A stretch of 64,000 bases of DNA from Oscillospiraceae bacterium (GCA_022508895.1 JAFLUH010000001.1:1-64000), one strand, 5' to 3'; positions 18,566 to 27,691 are shown, counted from the stretch's first letter. Notes: generated from the letters alone by a model not told the origin. Numbers and translations are program-made.

Positions 18566-18917
18566 GGGACCGTAAAGGTTTCGACGGGGGCTGTGAACCT
18601 TGCTAAGCATGCAGAGTTCTCCTAAACTCTTTAATAATGGGTAATTTTAAAATTAAACGCAGATTACAATTCTGAACTCGTAGCTGCCTAATCGCAGCTG
18701 CCGTCCTGTCGGAGAGTACTGCGGCTCCGGTCCGGGCGTCACTCAGCAGTGAACGTTGTCGGTGATAGCCTTGTAACCGTCAATGAACCAAAGGGCTACC
18801 GAACCGTTATCCCGTCTGTCGGAGCACGGTAAGGGAATTTCAAAAGGCTGACTAAGCATGTAGAAATGTGAGCGGATCGGCTTTCGGACGCGAGTTCGAC
18901 TCTCGCCGGTTCCACCA
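18566..18917 (+). ncRNA. ssrA: tmRNA
   Basis: GGGACCG ... CGGTTCC acceptor with ACCA; GTAAAGGTTTCGACGGGGG 5' signature; tag ORF GCAGATTACAATTCTGAACTCGTAGCTGCCTAA = ADYNSELVAA*. Confidence 0.97.
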
Positions 18918-18921
18918 ACAA

Positions 18922-18963
18922 AAAACGACAAGTTTCGACAAAAAAGAAACCTGTCGTTTTTCT
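18922..18963 (+). terminator. tmRNA terminator (copy 1 of duplicated terminator)
   Basis: AAAACGACAaGTTTCgacaaaaaaGAAACcTGTCGTTTTT. Confidence 0.88.
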
Positions 18964-19061
18964 TTAACTTGTAATGTCAATATCTAAAATAAAATTCTTT
19001 TTTATTGGTTAGACAAATGAGAACCTCAATTTTGATATCGAGCATACTGAAGTTGTGGTTC

Positions 19062-19089
19062 TTGATTTTTATGCTCGAAAGTGATATAA
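19062..19089 (+). promoter_or_regulatory. Putative promoter of methyltransferase leader, embedded in interleaved inverted repeats
   Basis: TTGATT-16 nt-TATAAT; TCGAGCATA (19038-19046)/TATGCTCGA (19070-19078) and AGAACCTCAATTT (19020-19032)/AAGTTGTGGTTCT (19050-19062). Confidence 0.6.
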
Positions 19090-19148
19090 TTTTCACGCAG
19101 GCAGTGTTATTATATACCTGTGTACCATTAAAGAAAGGGTGAGTTAAT

Positions 19149-19205
19149 ATGAAAAAAACAGAATTTGCAGGAGTAATAAAAACCGGGAGGGATACAATAC
19201 TATAA
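19149..19205 (+). CDS. Putative 18-aa leader peptide MKKTEFAGVIKTGRDTIL
   Basis: RBS AAGAAAGGG; stop codon abuts the CCCTCCC strand of an attenuator hairpin. Confidence 0.5.
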   Translation: MKKTEFAGVIKTGRDTIL

Positions 19206-19225
19206 CCCTCCCTAGCTAATGGAGG
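19185..19225 (+). promoter_or_regulatory. Putative translational attenuator: GGGAGGG / CCCTCCC / GGAGG(RBS)
   Basis: GGGAGGG 19185-19191, CCCTCCC 19206-19212, RBS GGAGG 19221-19225; strands compete. Confidence 0.55.
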
Positions 19226-19231
19226 AATTGT

Positions 19232-20041
19232 ATGTCTTTTAACTGGATCGATCCAACCGAATATTCTTTTAACTGCATTTTGTTGATGGACAAATTCATT
19301 ATTCGTCAAATCTGTATGGCAAGCTGGTATGATGAAGAATACTTAAAAAATTTAAGCATTGCACTGGCTTATAATCCTGTTGTAGCATGGTATTGCAAGG
19401 AAAAAGCGCCGGAAATTGCGAATGATGTGGACAGACTGACAGCCGTAGCACCAACGGGATGTACAAATGAGCATGTGCAAAAAGCCGAATGCTTTATACT
19501 TGACCGTCATGACTGGGCAGTAGTTTATGCCTATCCTGAAGTGATGAACGAAAAATGTCCGTACATTTATAACTGGGATAAGGAAAGACTTTTTGAACTG
19601 ACTGATTTTACCGACAAAGTGGTTCTTGATGTCGGTGCGGGAACAGGCAGATTAACATTTGCTGCTGCGGAAAAAGCTCGACATGTATATGCCGGTGAAC
19701 CGGTAGACAGGTTGCGTGAATTCATGCGTGAAAAGATTGCAAGGGAACAAATTCATAACGTTACGGTATTGGATGGATTTTGCGACTGCTTGCCGTACGA
19801 GGATAACACCTTTGATATTGTTATGTCCGGTCATGTGATAGGAGATGATTATGACAAGGAAATCAGCGAACTGGGACGTATTACGAAAAATGGTGGCTGG
19901 ATTCTTGATTGTCCCGGAGAGGATGACAGAAAAAAGGATATGCCAGACCAGAACCTTATTAAGAGAGGATTTGAATATCTCTACTATTTGGGTAAAACCG
20001 GAGGAGATATTTACCGTTATCGAAAACAAGTTGTTAAATAA
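19232..20041 (+). CDS. Class I SAM-dependent methyltransferase
   Basis: KVVLDVGAGTGRLTFAAAEKARHVYAGEPVDRL; YEDNTFDIVMSGHVIGDDYDKEISELGRITKNGGWILD. Confidence 0.9.
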   Translation: MSFNWIDPTEYSFNCILLMDKFIIRQICMASWYDEEYLKNLSIALAYNPVVAWYCKEKAPEIANDVDRLTAVAPTGCTNEHVQKAECFILDRHDWAVVYAYPEVMNEKCPYIYNWDKERLFELTDFTDKVVLDVGAGTGRLTFAAAEKARHVYAGEPVDRLREFMREKIAREQIHNVTVLDGFCDCLPYEDNTFDIVMSGHVIGDDYDKEISELGRITKNGGWILDCPGEDDRKKDMPDQNLIKRGFEYLYYLGKTGGDIYRYRKQVVK

Positions 20042-20136
20042 AACTTGAGAGAAGTCGTATCCTAATTTTTTATAAGCTAATCTGAACCCCTATCAATGAG
20101 GGAAGAGAAAAATCTTTTTTGCAGCGGTCAGACAAC

Positions 20137-20178
20137 AAAAACGACAAGTTTCGATAAAAAGAAGCCTGTCGTTTTTTT
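20137..20178 (+). terminator. Duplicate of the ssrA terminator (copy 2)
   Basis: AACGACAaGTTTCgataaaaaGAAgCcTGTCGTTTTTTT; homologous to 18922-18963 including flanks. Confidence 0.85.
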
Positions 20179-20248
20179 AATTTGCAATGTCAGTTTTTTT
20201 ATGATATACTAAAATTTATAATATTGAAGGTTTGACAAGGAGAGAACA

Positions 20249-20920
20249 ATGTACCGATTATTGATCGTTGAAGACGACCTCGGAATCGCAGAAGCGATCA
20301 AGGAGCAGACAAAAGCATGGGAGCTGGAGGCGCACATAACGGAGGATTTCAGAAATGTGCTGAACGATTTTACAGAGTACCAGCCCCATATCGTTCTGTT
20401 GGACATTGCTCTCCCGTTTTTTAACGGATACCACTGGTGCAGCGAGATACGCAAAATCTCAAAGGTTCCCATCATATTCATATCCTCCGCCTCTGACAAT
20501 ATGAATATCATAATGGCAATGAACATGGGGGCGGACGATTTTATTGCCAAGCCCTTTGACATGGATGTGCTGGTAGCAAAAACACAGGCGCTTTTGCGCA
20601 GAACATACGACTTTGCCGCAAGTGTTCCAGTCTTAGAGCACAGAGGAGCATTTCTGAATACCGGTGACGGTACTCTCACCTATAAAAACAACAATATACC
20701 CCTTACGAAGAACGAATACCGTATCTTGCTGTGCCTTATGGAAAACAAGGGCAGGGTAGTCAGCCGTGAAAAGCTTATGGAGAGGCTGTGGAAAACCGAG
20801 GTGTTTATTGACGAAAACACCTTAACGGTAAATGTCAACCGCCTGCGGAAAAAGCTGGACGCTGCGGGGCTGGAAAACTTTATTTCAACCAAGGTTGGAG
20901 TTGGATATATTGTTGAGTAA
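20249..20920 (+). CDS. OmpR-family response regulator (Bce-type module)
   Basis: MYRLLIVEDDLGIAEAI ... winged helix VVSREKLMERLWKTEVFIDENTLTVNVNRLRKKLD. Confidence 0.93.
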   Translation: MYRLLIVEDDLGIAEAIKEQTKAWELEAHITEDFRNVLNDFTEYQPHIVLLDIALPFFNGYHWCSEIRKISKVPIIFISSASDNMNIIMAMNMGADDFIAKPFDMDVLVAKTQALLRRTYDFAASVPVLEHRGAFLNTGDGTLTYKNNNIPLTKNEYRILLCLMENKGRVVSREKLMERLWKTEVFIDENTLTVNVNRLRKKLDAAGLENFISTKVGVGYIVE

Positions 20921-20937
20921 ACATGAAAGGAATTTCT

Positions 20938-21939
20938 ATGACAATTTTTCAAGCATATATAAAATATCACAGTAAAATGATTTTTGCGCTTATACTGTTC
21001 TGTTCTGTATTCAGTCTCAGTTTTTTTCTGTACCGTTTACCGATTGAAGCAGTCATATACCCTGTGCTGATATGCGCTGCTTTTGGACTTATCTTTGTGA
21101 TCGTGGATCTTTTGCAAACGAAACGCAAGCTCAAGCAGCTCTCCGAAATAAAAAAGCTGAATGCCTCTATGATAACCTCTCTGCCTCCCGCTTCAAGCAT
21201 TGCGGAGGAGAACTATCAGGATATTATCAAGACCTTGCAGGACGAGATAACGGCACTTGGCACTTCCTCCTCCGCCCGTTATCAGGAGCTTACTGAATAC
21301 TACACCGTATGGGTACACCAGATCAAAACTCCCATCACCTCCATGAGGCTCACCCTGCAAAACGAGGATACGCCAATTTCTCGTAAGCTGTCCTCCGATC
21401 TTTTTCAGATAGAGCAGTATGTGGAAATGGTTTTGGCTTTCATGCGATTGGATTCGGATTCAAGCGACTATGTATTCAAGGAGTACAATATTGATTCCAT
21501 AATCAAACAGGCAGTCACGAAGTATGCCTCCGAATTTATTGACCGAAAGGTAAGGCTTGACTATGAACCCATAAATAAAATCGTTATCACCGATGAAAAA
21601 TGGCTTTCCTTTGTGATAGAACAGCTTTTGTCCAATGCTCTGAAATACACACGCACAGGCAGCATTAAAATCTACCTGCGGGAACCTATGACGCTTTGTA
21701 TTGAGGACACCGGCATCGGTATTGCACCTGAAGATCTCCCTCGGATTTTTGAAAAGGGCTATACTGGCTACAACGGCAGAAAGGACAAAAAGGCAAGCGG
21801 GCTGGGGCTTTATCTTTGCAAGCGTATCTGCAATAATCTTGAAATAGGTATCAGCGTGACCTCCGAGCTTGACAAGGGAACTACCGTCTGCATTGATTTG
21901 GAACAGTACGATTTGAAACAGCACCTTACAAAAATGTAA
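20938..21939 (+). CDS. Sensor histidine kinase, intramembrane-sensing Bce type
   Basis: Two N-terminal TM helices with minimal extracellular loop; YYTVWVHQIKTPITSMRL H-box; GLGLYLCKRICNNL. Confidence 0.92.
   Translation: MTIFQAYIKYHSKMIFALILFCSVFSLSFFLYRLPIEAVIYPVLICAAFGLIFVIVDLLQTKRKLKQLSEIKKLNASMITSLPPASSIAEENYQDIIKTLQDEITALGTSSSARYQELTEYYTVWVHQIKTPITSMRLTLQNEDTPISRKLSSDLFQIEQYVEMVLAFMRLDSDSSDYVFKEYNIDSIIKQAVTKYASEFIDRKVRLDYEPINKIVITDEKWLSFVIEQLLSNALKYTRTGSIKIYLREPMTLCIEDTGIGIAPEDLPRIFEKGYTGYNGRKDKKASGLGLYLCKRICNNLEIGISVTSELDKGTTVCIDLEQYDLKQHLTKM
21926..21939 (+). promoter_or_regulatory. Putative BceR-type binding site
   Basis: TTACA-AAAA-TGTAA, matches the TNACA-N4-TGTAA consensus recalled for Bce-type regulators; overlaps kinase stop. 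Confidence 0.65.
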
Positions 21940-22032
21940 GATTAAATACGGGAAATGTAAGCCGAATCTATGGCAAAGCATTTCCCGTTTCTGCTAAAAT
22001 AATTGCAGAAAATCATTCGGAGGAACATTTCA

Positions 22033-22797
22033 ATGAGCATTCTGGAAGTCAACGGACTGAAAAAGGTTTACAGCACCCGCTTTGGGGGCAACAAGGTGGA
22101 GGCGCTGAAAAACGTGAATTTCAGCGTGGAGCAGGGGGAATATATAGCCATAATGGGCGAATCAGGCTCAGGCAAGACTACGCTTCTTAATCTGATAGCG
22201 GCGCTGGATAAGCCCACAGGCGGCAGTATCGTTTTAGAGGGCTTTGACCTTGCTGCACTCAAGGAATCAGCGGTTGCCGCATTTCGCAGAGATAATTTAG
22301 GCTTTGTGTTTCAGGAATTTAACCTGCTGGACACCTTCACCCTGGAGGATAACATTTATCTGCCTTTGGTGCTTGCGGGAAAAACCTATAACGCAATGCA
22401 AAACCGCCTGATGCCGATAGCGGAGCGGCTGGGCATTTCGGGGCTGCTGAAAAAATATCCCTATGAAGTGTCAGGGGGACAGAAGCAGAGGGCTGCTGTT
22501 GCAAGAGCAATGATAACCGAGCCTAAGCTCATTCTTGCGGACGAGCCCACGGGAGCACTGGATTCAAGAGCCACTGATGAGCTTTTGCGGCTCTTTACGG
22601 AGGTAAACGAGCTGGGACAAACTATCCTGATGGTAACACACTCGGTAAAGGCGGCAAGTGCGGCAAACCGTGTGTTATTTATAAAAGACGGCGAAGTGTT
22701 CCATCAGATATATCGAGGGGGCGATACAAACCGGCAATTTTATCAGAAAATCTCCGACACGCTGATCTTGCTTGCAACAGGGGGGATGAAGAAATGA
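22033..22797 (+). CDS. ABC transporter ATP-binding protein (BceA-like)
   Basis: Walker A GESGSGKTT, signature VSGGQKQR, Walker B LILADEPTGALD; RBS GGAGG before ATG 22033. Confidence 0.95.
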   Translation: MSILEVNGLKKVYSTRFGGNKVEALKNVNFSVEQGEYIAIMGESGSGKTTLLNLIAALDKPTGGSIVLEGFDLAALKESAVAAFRRDNLGFVFQEFNLLDTFTLEDNIYLPLVLAGKTYNAMQNRLMPIAERLGISGLLKKYPYEVSGGQKQRAAVARAMITEPKLILADEPTGALDSRATDELLRLFTEVNELGQTILMVTHSVKAASAANRVLFIKDGEVFHQIYRGGDTNRQFYQKISDTLILLATGGMKK

Positions 22798-24842
22798 AGA
22801 TAGGATTTTATCCCCGACTTGCCGCAGGCAGTATCCGAAAAAACAAGCGGATGTTTCTCCCCTATATCCTTATCTGCACAGGCATGGTAATGATGTTTTA
22901 CATTATCATTTTTTTGGCAGCGAGCGATGCGGTCTCACAGTTGAGCGGAGGGTCAACCATAAAGGAGATCTTTGCGCTTGGAAGCTGGGTGATTGCGATT
23001 TTTGCAGGAATATTTCTGTTTTACACCAATTCCTTTCTGATCCGCCGCCGTAAAAAGGAATTTGGACTTTACAACATTCTCGGCATGGGCAAGGGGAATA
23101 TCGGGCGCATACTGTTCTGGGAAACGCTGATAATCGCATTTCTTTCCATCGCTGTAGGTCTGCTGGTAGGGATACTGTTTTCCAAGCTGGCAGAATTAGG
23201 GCTTGTGAATATGATACACGGGGACGTGAGCTTTGACTTTTCGGTGTCTGTGTTGGCTATCGTAAGGACAGCACAGGTCTTTGGAATTATTTTTGTTCTG
23301 CTTCTGCTCAATTCAATCCGTCAGGTCAGATTTTCCAGCGCAATCAGCCTGCTGCGCAGTGAAAACACAGGAGAAAAACCGCCGAAAGGCAACTGGTTCA
23401 TGGGAATATCGGGACTTCTGATATTGGGCAGTGCATATTACATTGCCGTTACGATACAAGACCCTGTTGTGGCGCTTGTTATGTTCTTTGTGGCTGTAGT
23501 AATGGTCATTGTCGGAACATATCTGATAATGATAGCAGGCTCTGTGCTGTTCTGCCGCATATTGCAGAAGAAAAAAAGCTACTATTACAAGCCCAGTCAC
23601 TTTGTATCGGTCTCCTCAATGGTTTACCGCATGAAGCGCAACGGGGCAGGGCTTGCCTCCATCTGTATCTTAGCTACCATGGTGCTTGTTATGATGGCTT
23701 CTACTGCCAGTCTGTATTTTGGTGAGGAGTACGCTATTAAAAATCGTTATCCCCGAGATATAAACCTGAGCCTTTTTATGGAAGATGTGTCTGATTTATC
23801 CGATGAAAATGTTGCCGCTTTTCAGGGCGATATTTTAGCTTTTCTGGAAAGATACAGCGTTACTCCCGAAAATGACTACTGCTACCGCAGCGCTTCGATA
23901 GCAGGGCATTTGGACGGTAACACAGTGGAAACGGACGTTACACAGCTTGACGAATTTGATTTGAGTACTTATTCTGATGTGTACCAGTTCCGCTTCGTTC
24001 CTCTTTCAGATTATAATGAAATGGCAGGGACGCAGGAAGCCCTGTCTGATGGAGAAGCACTGCTTTATTCCAACGGAAAGGCATACCGTGAGGACACAAT
24101 ATCCTTTAATCACGGCAGCACTTTTCGCATTAAAAAATGCTTGGATTCCTTTGCAGTCGATGGAGAAGCGGCAGCGCAGGTTATATCGAGCATATATATT
24201 GTTGTTCCCGATTTAGAGCAGGCGATAAAGGGGCTGGACACGCTTGTGGACTATAACGGCAACCGTATGATTACGATGGAATGGCTGTACAACTTCGACA
24301 TAGGCATTGAGCCGGAACAGCAGACGGAAGTGTACTACGGCATTTGGGATATTATTGTTGGTATTGCCGGCGGTGAAGATGAACATATCGGTTATTCCGT
24401 CAGATATCGGGAATACGAACGTGAGAGCTTTTACAGCTTATACGGGGCGCTGTTTTATATCGGTATAATCCTCAGCATCGTGTTTATAATCGCCGCCGTG
24501 CTTATCATTTACTACAAGCAGATTTCCGAAGGCTACGAGGATCAGGCACGCTTTGAGATAATGCAGAAAGTCGGTATGACGAAGCGTGAGATACGAAAGA
24601 GCATAAATTCACAGCTTTTGACTGTTTTTTTCCTTCCGCTGATATTTGCCGCCATGCACCTTGCCTTTGCTTTTCCTATCATCAGTAAGCTGCTGCTGGC
24701 ATTTAATCTCAACAATGTGATGCTGTTTGCTGTAACAACGGTGATTTGTTTTATAGTGTTTGCTGTGTTTTATCTGATTGTTTATCGGATAACTTCCAAC
24801 GCTTATTACAATATCGTCAGCGGTGTGAGGGAGGATATGTGA
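22794..24842 (+). CDS. FtsX-like ABC transporter permease (BceB-like, large extracellular domain)
   Basis: Multiple TM helices, large central extracellular segment, 4-bp overlap with ATPase gene. Confidence 0.92.
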   Translation: MKIGFYPRLAAGSIRKNKRMFLPYILICTGMVMMFYIIIFLAASDAVSQLSGGSTIKEIFALGSWVIAIFAGIFLFYTNSFLIRRRKKEFGLYNILGMGKGNIGRILFWETLIIAFLSIAVGLLVGILFSKLAELGLVNMIHGDVSFDFSVSVLAIVRTAQVFGIIFVLLLLNSIRQVRFSSAISLLRSENTGEKPPKGNWFMGISGLLILGSAYYIAVTIQDPVVALVMFFVAVVMVIVGTYLIMIAGSVLFCRILQKKKSYYYKPSHFVSVSSMVYRMKRNGAGLASICILATMVLVMMASTASLYFGEEYAIKNRYPRDINLSLFMEDVSDLSDENVAAFQGDILAFLERYSVTPENDYCYRSASIAGHLDGNTVETDVTQLDEFDLSTYSDVYQFRFVPLSDYNEMAGTQEALSDGEALLYSNGKAYREDTISFNHGSTFRIKKCLDSFAVDGEAAAQVISSIYIVVPDLEQAIKGLDTLVDYNGNRMITMEWLYNFDIGIEPEQQTEVYYGIWDIIVGIAGGEDEHIGYSVRYREYERESFYSLYGALFYIGIILSIVFIIAAVLIIYYKQISEGYEDQARFEIMQKVGMTKREIRKSINSQLLTVFFLPLIFAAMHLAFAFPIISKLLLAFNLNNVMLFAVTTVICFIVFAVFYLIVYRITSNAYYNIVSGVREDM

Positions 24843-24925
24843 TGCCAAACTCGGATATTATATGTAAGAAAAAGGGCTGATAGTCGACAGACCATCAGCG
24901 CCTTCTTCAAACGCACTGAACTTTT

Positions 24926-27385
24926 TTACCGCCTTCTGCAATTTCTGCCCGACCGTCCTTTAAGCGGTTTGATAAGCCACAGAACAGCTCCGGCAGAGAA
25001 CAACAGCAGGGTCGCCTGAGCTCCCGAATAGTTGTTGACGCCTGTTAGCGGCACATTACCCATAGGATCGTCTGAGCCACCGTCATTATAAGGCAATTCC
25101 CAGTTCACCTTAACAGTGATAGTAAAATCCTCATAGTTTTTCATACCGTTAGCCATGATGACCACGGTATCCGATTCGGGATCACTGCTGTCATTGGTCA
25201 CCAGCGTCAGTATCCCGTCGCCAGCCTCTGCGCCGGCAAGTCCGGAATACCGATCGGGAACAACGGTAAACGCTGCTTCGTCTGCTATTATGTCAAGATG
25301 CTTCGGGAAACCTTCCGGCTCGGTCAGGTCAACAGTCTCGGTTTTCCCCGCCCGATCGCGGTAAATGGTCACGTTGTCTTTCAGATCTTCTACCTCTGCC
25401 TTAACGATCTCGACTGTCATTTTTTCCGGAGTGACCAGAGCGTTGTAATTATCACCCAGCGTAACTGTATACCAGACGTCGTAGGTATCGACATCGGTTC
25501 CGACGAGAGTGCTGAGAGGTTCAGAGATGCTGTTTTTATCAGCACCATACGTCATTCTGCCGACGACTGTAGTGCCCGGTACGATGGCTGACTCCAGCGG
25601 CTGAGCTTCACCGGTGTAGGTGAGAGGTTCCACATCGCTATTGACAGCGGGCAAGGTGAACTCCCGAAGAAATTCCTCCTTGAAAACGGGTCGACCAAGC
25701 AGCTCGCTGTACTCCCAGACGTCATCGGTCTCATTCAGCAGCTCCGCTAACGGCGCCCCCTGCTCCGGGGACTGCTCATGGAATTCATCAATAGTTTTTG
25801 CCACCGCTTCGCCGCTTCCGTACCCGATCCCCGTTCCATTTGAATGGCTTCGTATGCCTTTATCGGTATCGTCGAGGAAATAGCAGTTCTGCACCGGACT
25901 TCTGCTTCCGATATATCCCACAACGCTGCCGCTGTTGCCGGATCCCGAAACAAAGCCGATATTGTAGCAGTTTCTCAATGTGGAGGTACTGCTGCCGATA
26001 TTATTGTTATTCTCTCCCACAACGCCGCCGCAGGCACTGCCGCCGGAGGTGCTTGTGCTCGGGCTGCTTCTTGTGACCGTGCCCATGTTATAGAGGTTTT
26101 CTGCCGTGGAACCCCATCGGCTGTATCCAACAACACCGCCGATACGGTTTCCCACGCCGTCGATGCTGCCGGAATTAAAGCAGACGCTGACCATGCCCCT
26201 GCTGTTTATTCCCACAACTCCGGCGACCGTAGCGTTAGCGCCGATATCTCCCAGGTTACAGCAATATTCCACCGTACCGAAGCAGTTTGCGCCGACGATC
26301 CCGCCAACGCAGTTGCCGCCGTCAATGGAGCTTCCGACGGAGCCGCTGTTGCTGCAATACCGCACTCTGGGGCAGTCATCGGTGAAATAAGATACATTAT
26401 CGTTGAAATCGCCGTTGGACCCGACAATGCCTCCGAGGAACAAATTGTTGTTAAATTGGTTTGATGCGCTGCAGCTGACAGATCCCGCATTATCGCACCG
26501 GCTTACCGTACCGTTTCCCCGATTGAGACCCACGATACCGCCCACATAGGCGTTGCTGTTTTCAACATGACCGTAGTTATGGCATTCCGTCACGGTCCCA
26601 CCGTCATTCCTACCCACGATGCCGCCCACATTCAGACCGGTGGTATCACTGCCCGCAAATCCTCGGTTGGTGCAGCTTTCCACCAAGGCGTCCGAGCCGC
26701 CGTTATATCCCACAATTCCGCCGACGTCTGCGTGACCTGAAACGGGTCTTGTATCCTCATTTAAACAACTGCTCACCGTTCCGGTATTGTATCCCACGAC
26801 ACCTCCTATATATTGACCGGAGCTTCCGCCGTCCACATTGATATCTACAGTGCAGTTTTCTATCGTGCCGGAGTTGTACCCCGCGATGGCACCCACATAG
26901 GAACCGCCCGTAACATCGGCTTCATTCTTATTACCGCCGCCGGTCACGGTGAGATTTTTGATTTTGCCGCCTTTTCCTACATAGCCGAACAGACCCTGAT
27001 AATTGTTGTCGGAGCTTATATACAGCCCGCCGATCTTATTCCCGCCGCCGTCAAAGATACCGTTGAACGGATCGGCGGCGGTGCCGATGGGCGTCCATTT
27101 GCCGCTGAGGACGATATCCGTTGTCAGCCTGTAATATACGCCTGATTTATCATCTCCGCCGTTGACTGTTTCCGCAAGCTTTTTGAGGTCATTTTCAGAT
27201 GATATCTCAACAGCTTCGTAGGTTATACCGCCCTCAGGTTCGGTATAGCTGAGATATGACTTGTGTTTTGTATGGTTTGGGAAAAGCCCGTTATTATCTG
27301 CTGCCGTTGCTGCCGCTGCTTCGACGGGAAGCAGAGACAGGCACAGAGACAGCGAAAGCATGACGTTTAAAATTCCTCGTCTCAT
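24926..27385 (-). CDS. GLUG-repeat cell-surface protein with signal peptide and C-terminal sorting-like signal
   Basis: Repeated VGGIVGYN...GTVxxC units; C-terminal VPLTG + hydrophobic helix + KGRSGRNCRRR. Confidence 0.85.
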   Translation of the reverse strand: MRRGILNVMLSLSLCLSLLPVEAAAATAADNNGLFPNHTKHKSYLSYTEPEGGITYEAVEISSENDLKKLAETVNGGDDKSGVYYRLTTDIVLSGKWTPIGTAADPFNGIFDGGGNKIGGLYISSDNNYQGLFGYVGKGGKIKNLTVTGGGNKNEADVTGGSYVGAIAGYNSGTIENCTVDINVDGGSSGQYIGGVVGYNTGTVSSCLNEDTRPVSGHADVGGIVGYNGGSDALVESCTNRGFAGSDTTGLNVGGIVGRNDGGTVTECHNYGHVENSNAYVGGIVGLNRGNGTVSRCDNAGSVSCSASNQFNNNLFLGGIVGSNGDFNDNVSYFTDDCPRVRYCSNSGSVGSSIDGGNCVGGIVGANCFGTVEYCCNLGDIGANATVAGVVGINSRGMVSVCFNSGSIDGVGNRIGGVVGYSRWGSTAENLYNMGTVTRSSPSTSTSGGSACGGVVGENNNNIGSSTSTLRNCYNIGFVSGSGNSGSVVGYIGSRSPVQNCYFLDDTDKGIRSHSNGTGIGYGSGEAVAKTIDEFHEQSPEQGAPLAELLNETDDVWEYSELLGRPVFKEEFLREFTLPAVNSDVEPLTYTGEAQPLESAIVPGTTVVGRMTYGADKNSISEPLSTLVGTDVDTYDVWYTVTLGDNYNALVTPEKMTVEIVKAEVEDLKDNVTIYRDRAGKTETVDLTEPEGFPKHLDIIADEAAFTVVPDRYSGLAGAEAGDGILTLVTNDSSDPESDTVVIMANGMKNYEDFTITVKVNWELPYNDGGSDDPMGNVPLTGVNNYSGAQATLLLFSAGAVLWLIKPLKGRSGRNCRRR

Positions 27386-27591
27386 AATTTATTCTCCTTA
27401 GGGACGATTATGCCGAAAAATTGGTTTTTTCGTCTGTTTTTAGTATGTACGTTTTTTGCTCTATTATGATTTTCAGGCAATATCAATACAAAGAAATAAT
27501 AGAATAACCGATCAGATCGCTCCGCAAATAGTTGACACAGTTGTTTCGGACAGCAGTTTCCGGTAAACACAAATAATTACATATCCAAATA

Positions 27592-27640
27592 AGGACCCAC
27601 CGTCCAAGCTTTTCGGCTCGGACAGTGGGTCCGCTTTTTT
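27592..27640 (-). terminator. Strong hairpin terminator between the GLUG gene and the DUF3592 gene
   Basis: GGACCCACcGTCCaagcttttcggctcGGACaGTGGGTCC. Confidence 0.7.
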
Positions 27641-27691
27641 AACTATCTCATTTTGACAGTATTATGCAAGTATCCGCCTTTATCTATCCTT

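Noticed and set aside
18743-18931. 62-aa ORF (-) inside tmRNA
   Set aside because: Lies within ssrA, a structured RNA gene.
18977-19309. 110-aa ORF (-) across the ssrA-methyltransferase spacer
   Set aside because: Overlaps promoter, leader and MTase start on the other strand; no RBS or recognisable family.
25844-26464. 206-aa ORF (+) and neighbouring plus-strand ORFs
   Set aside because: Antisense to the GLUG-repeat CDS, whose repeats keep several frames open; no supporting features.
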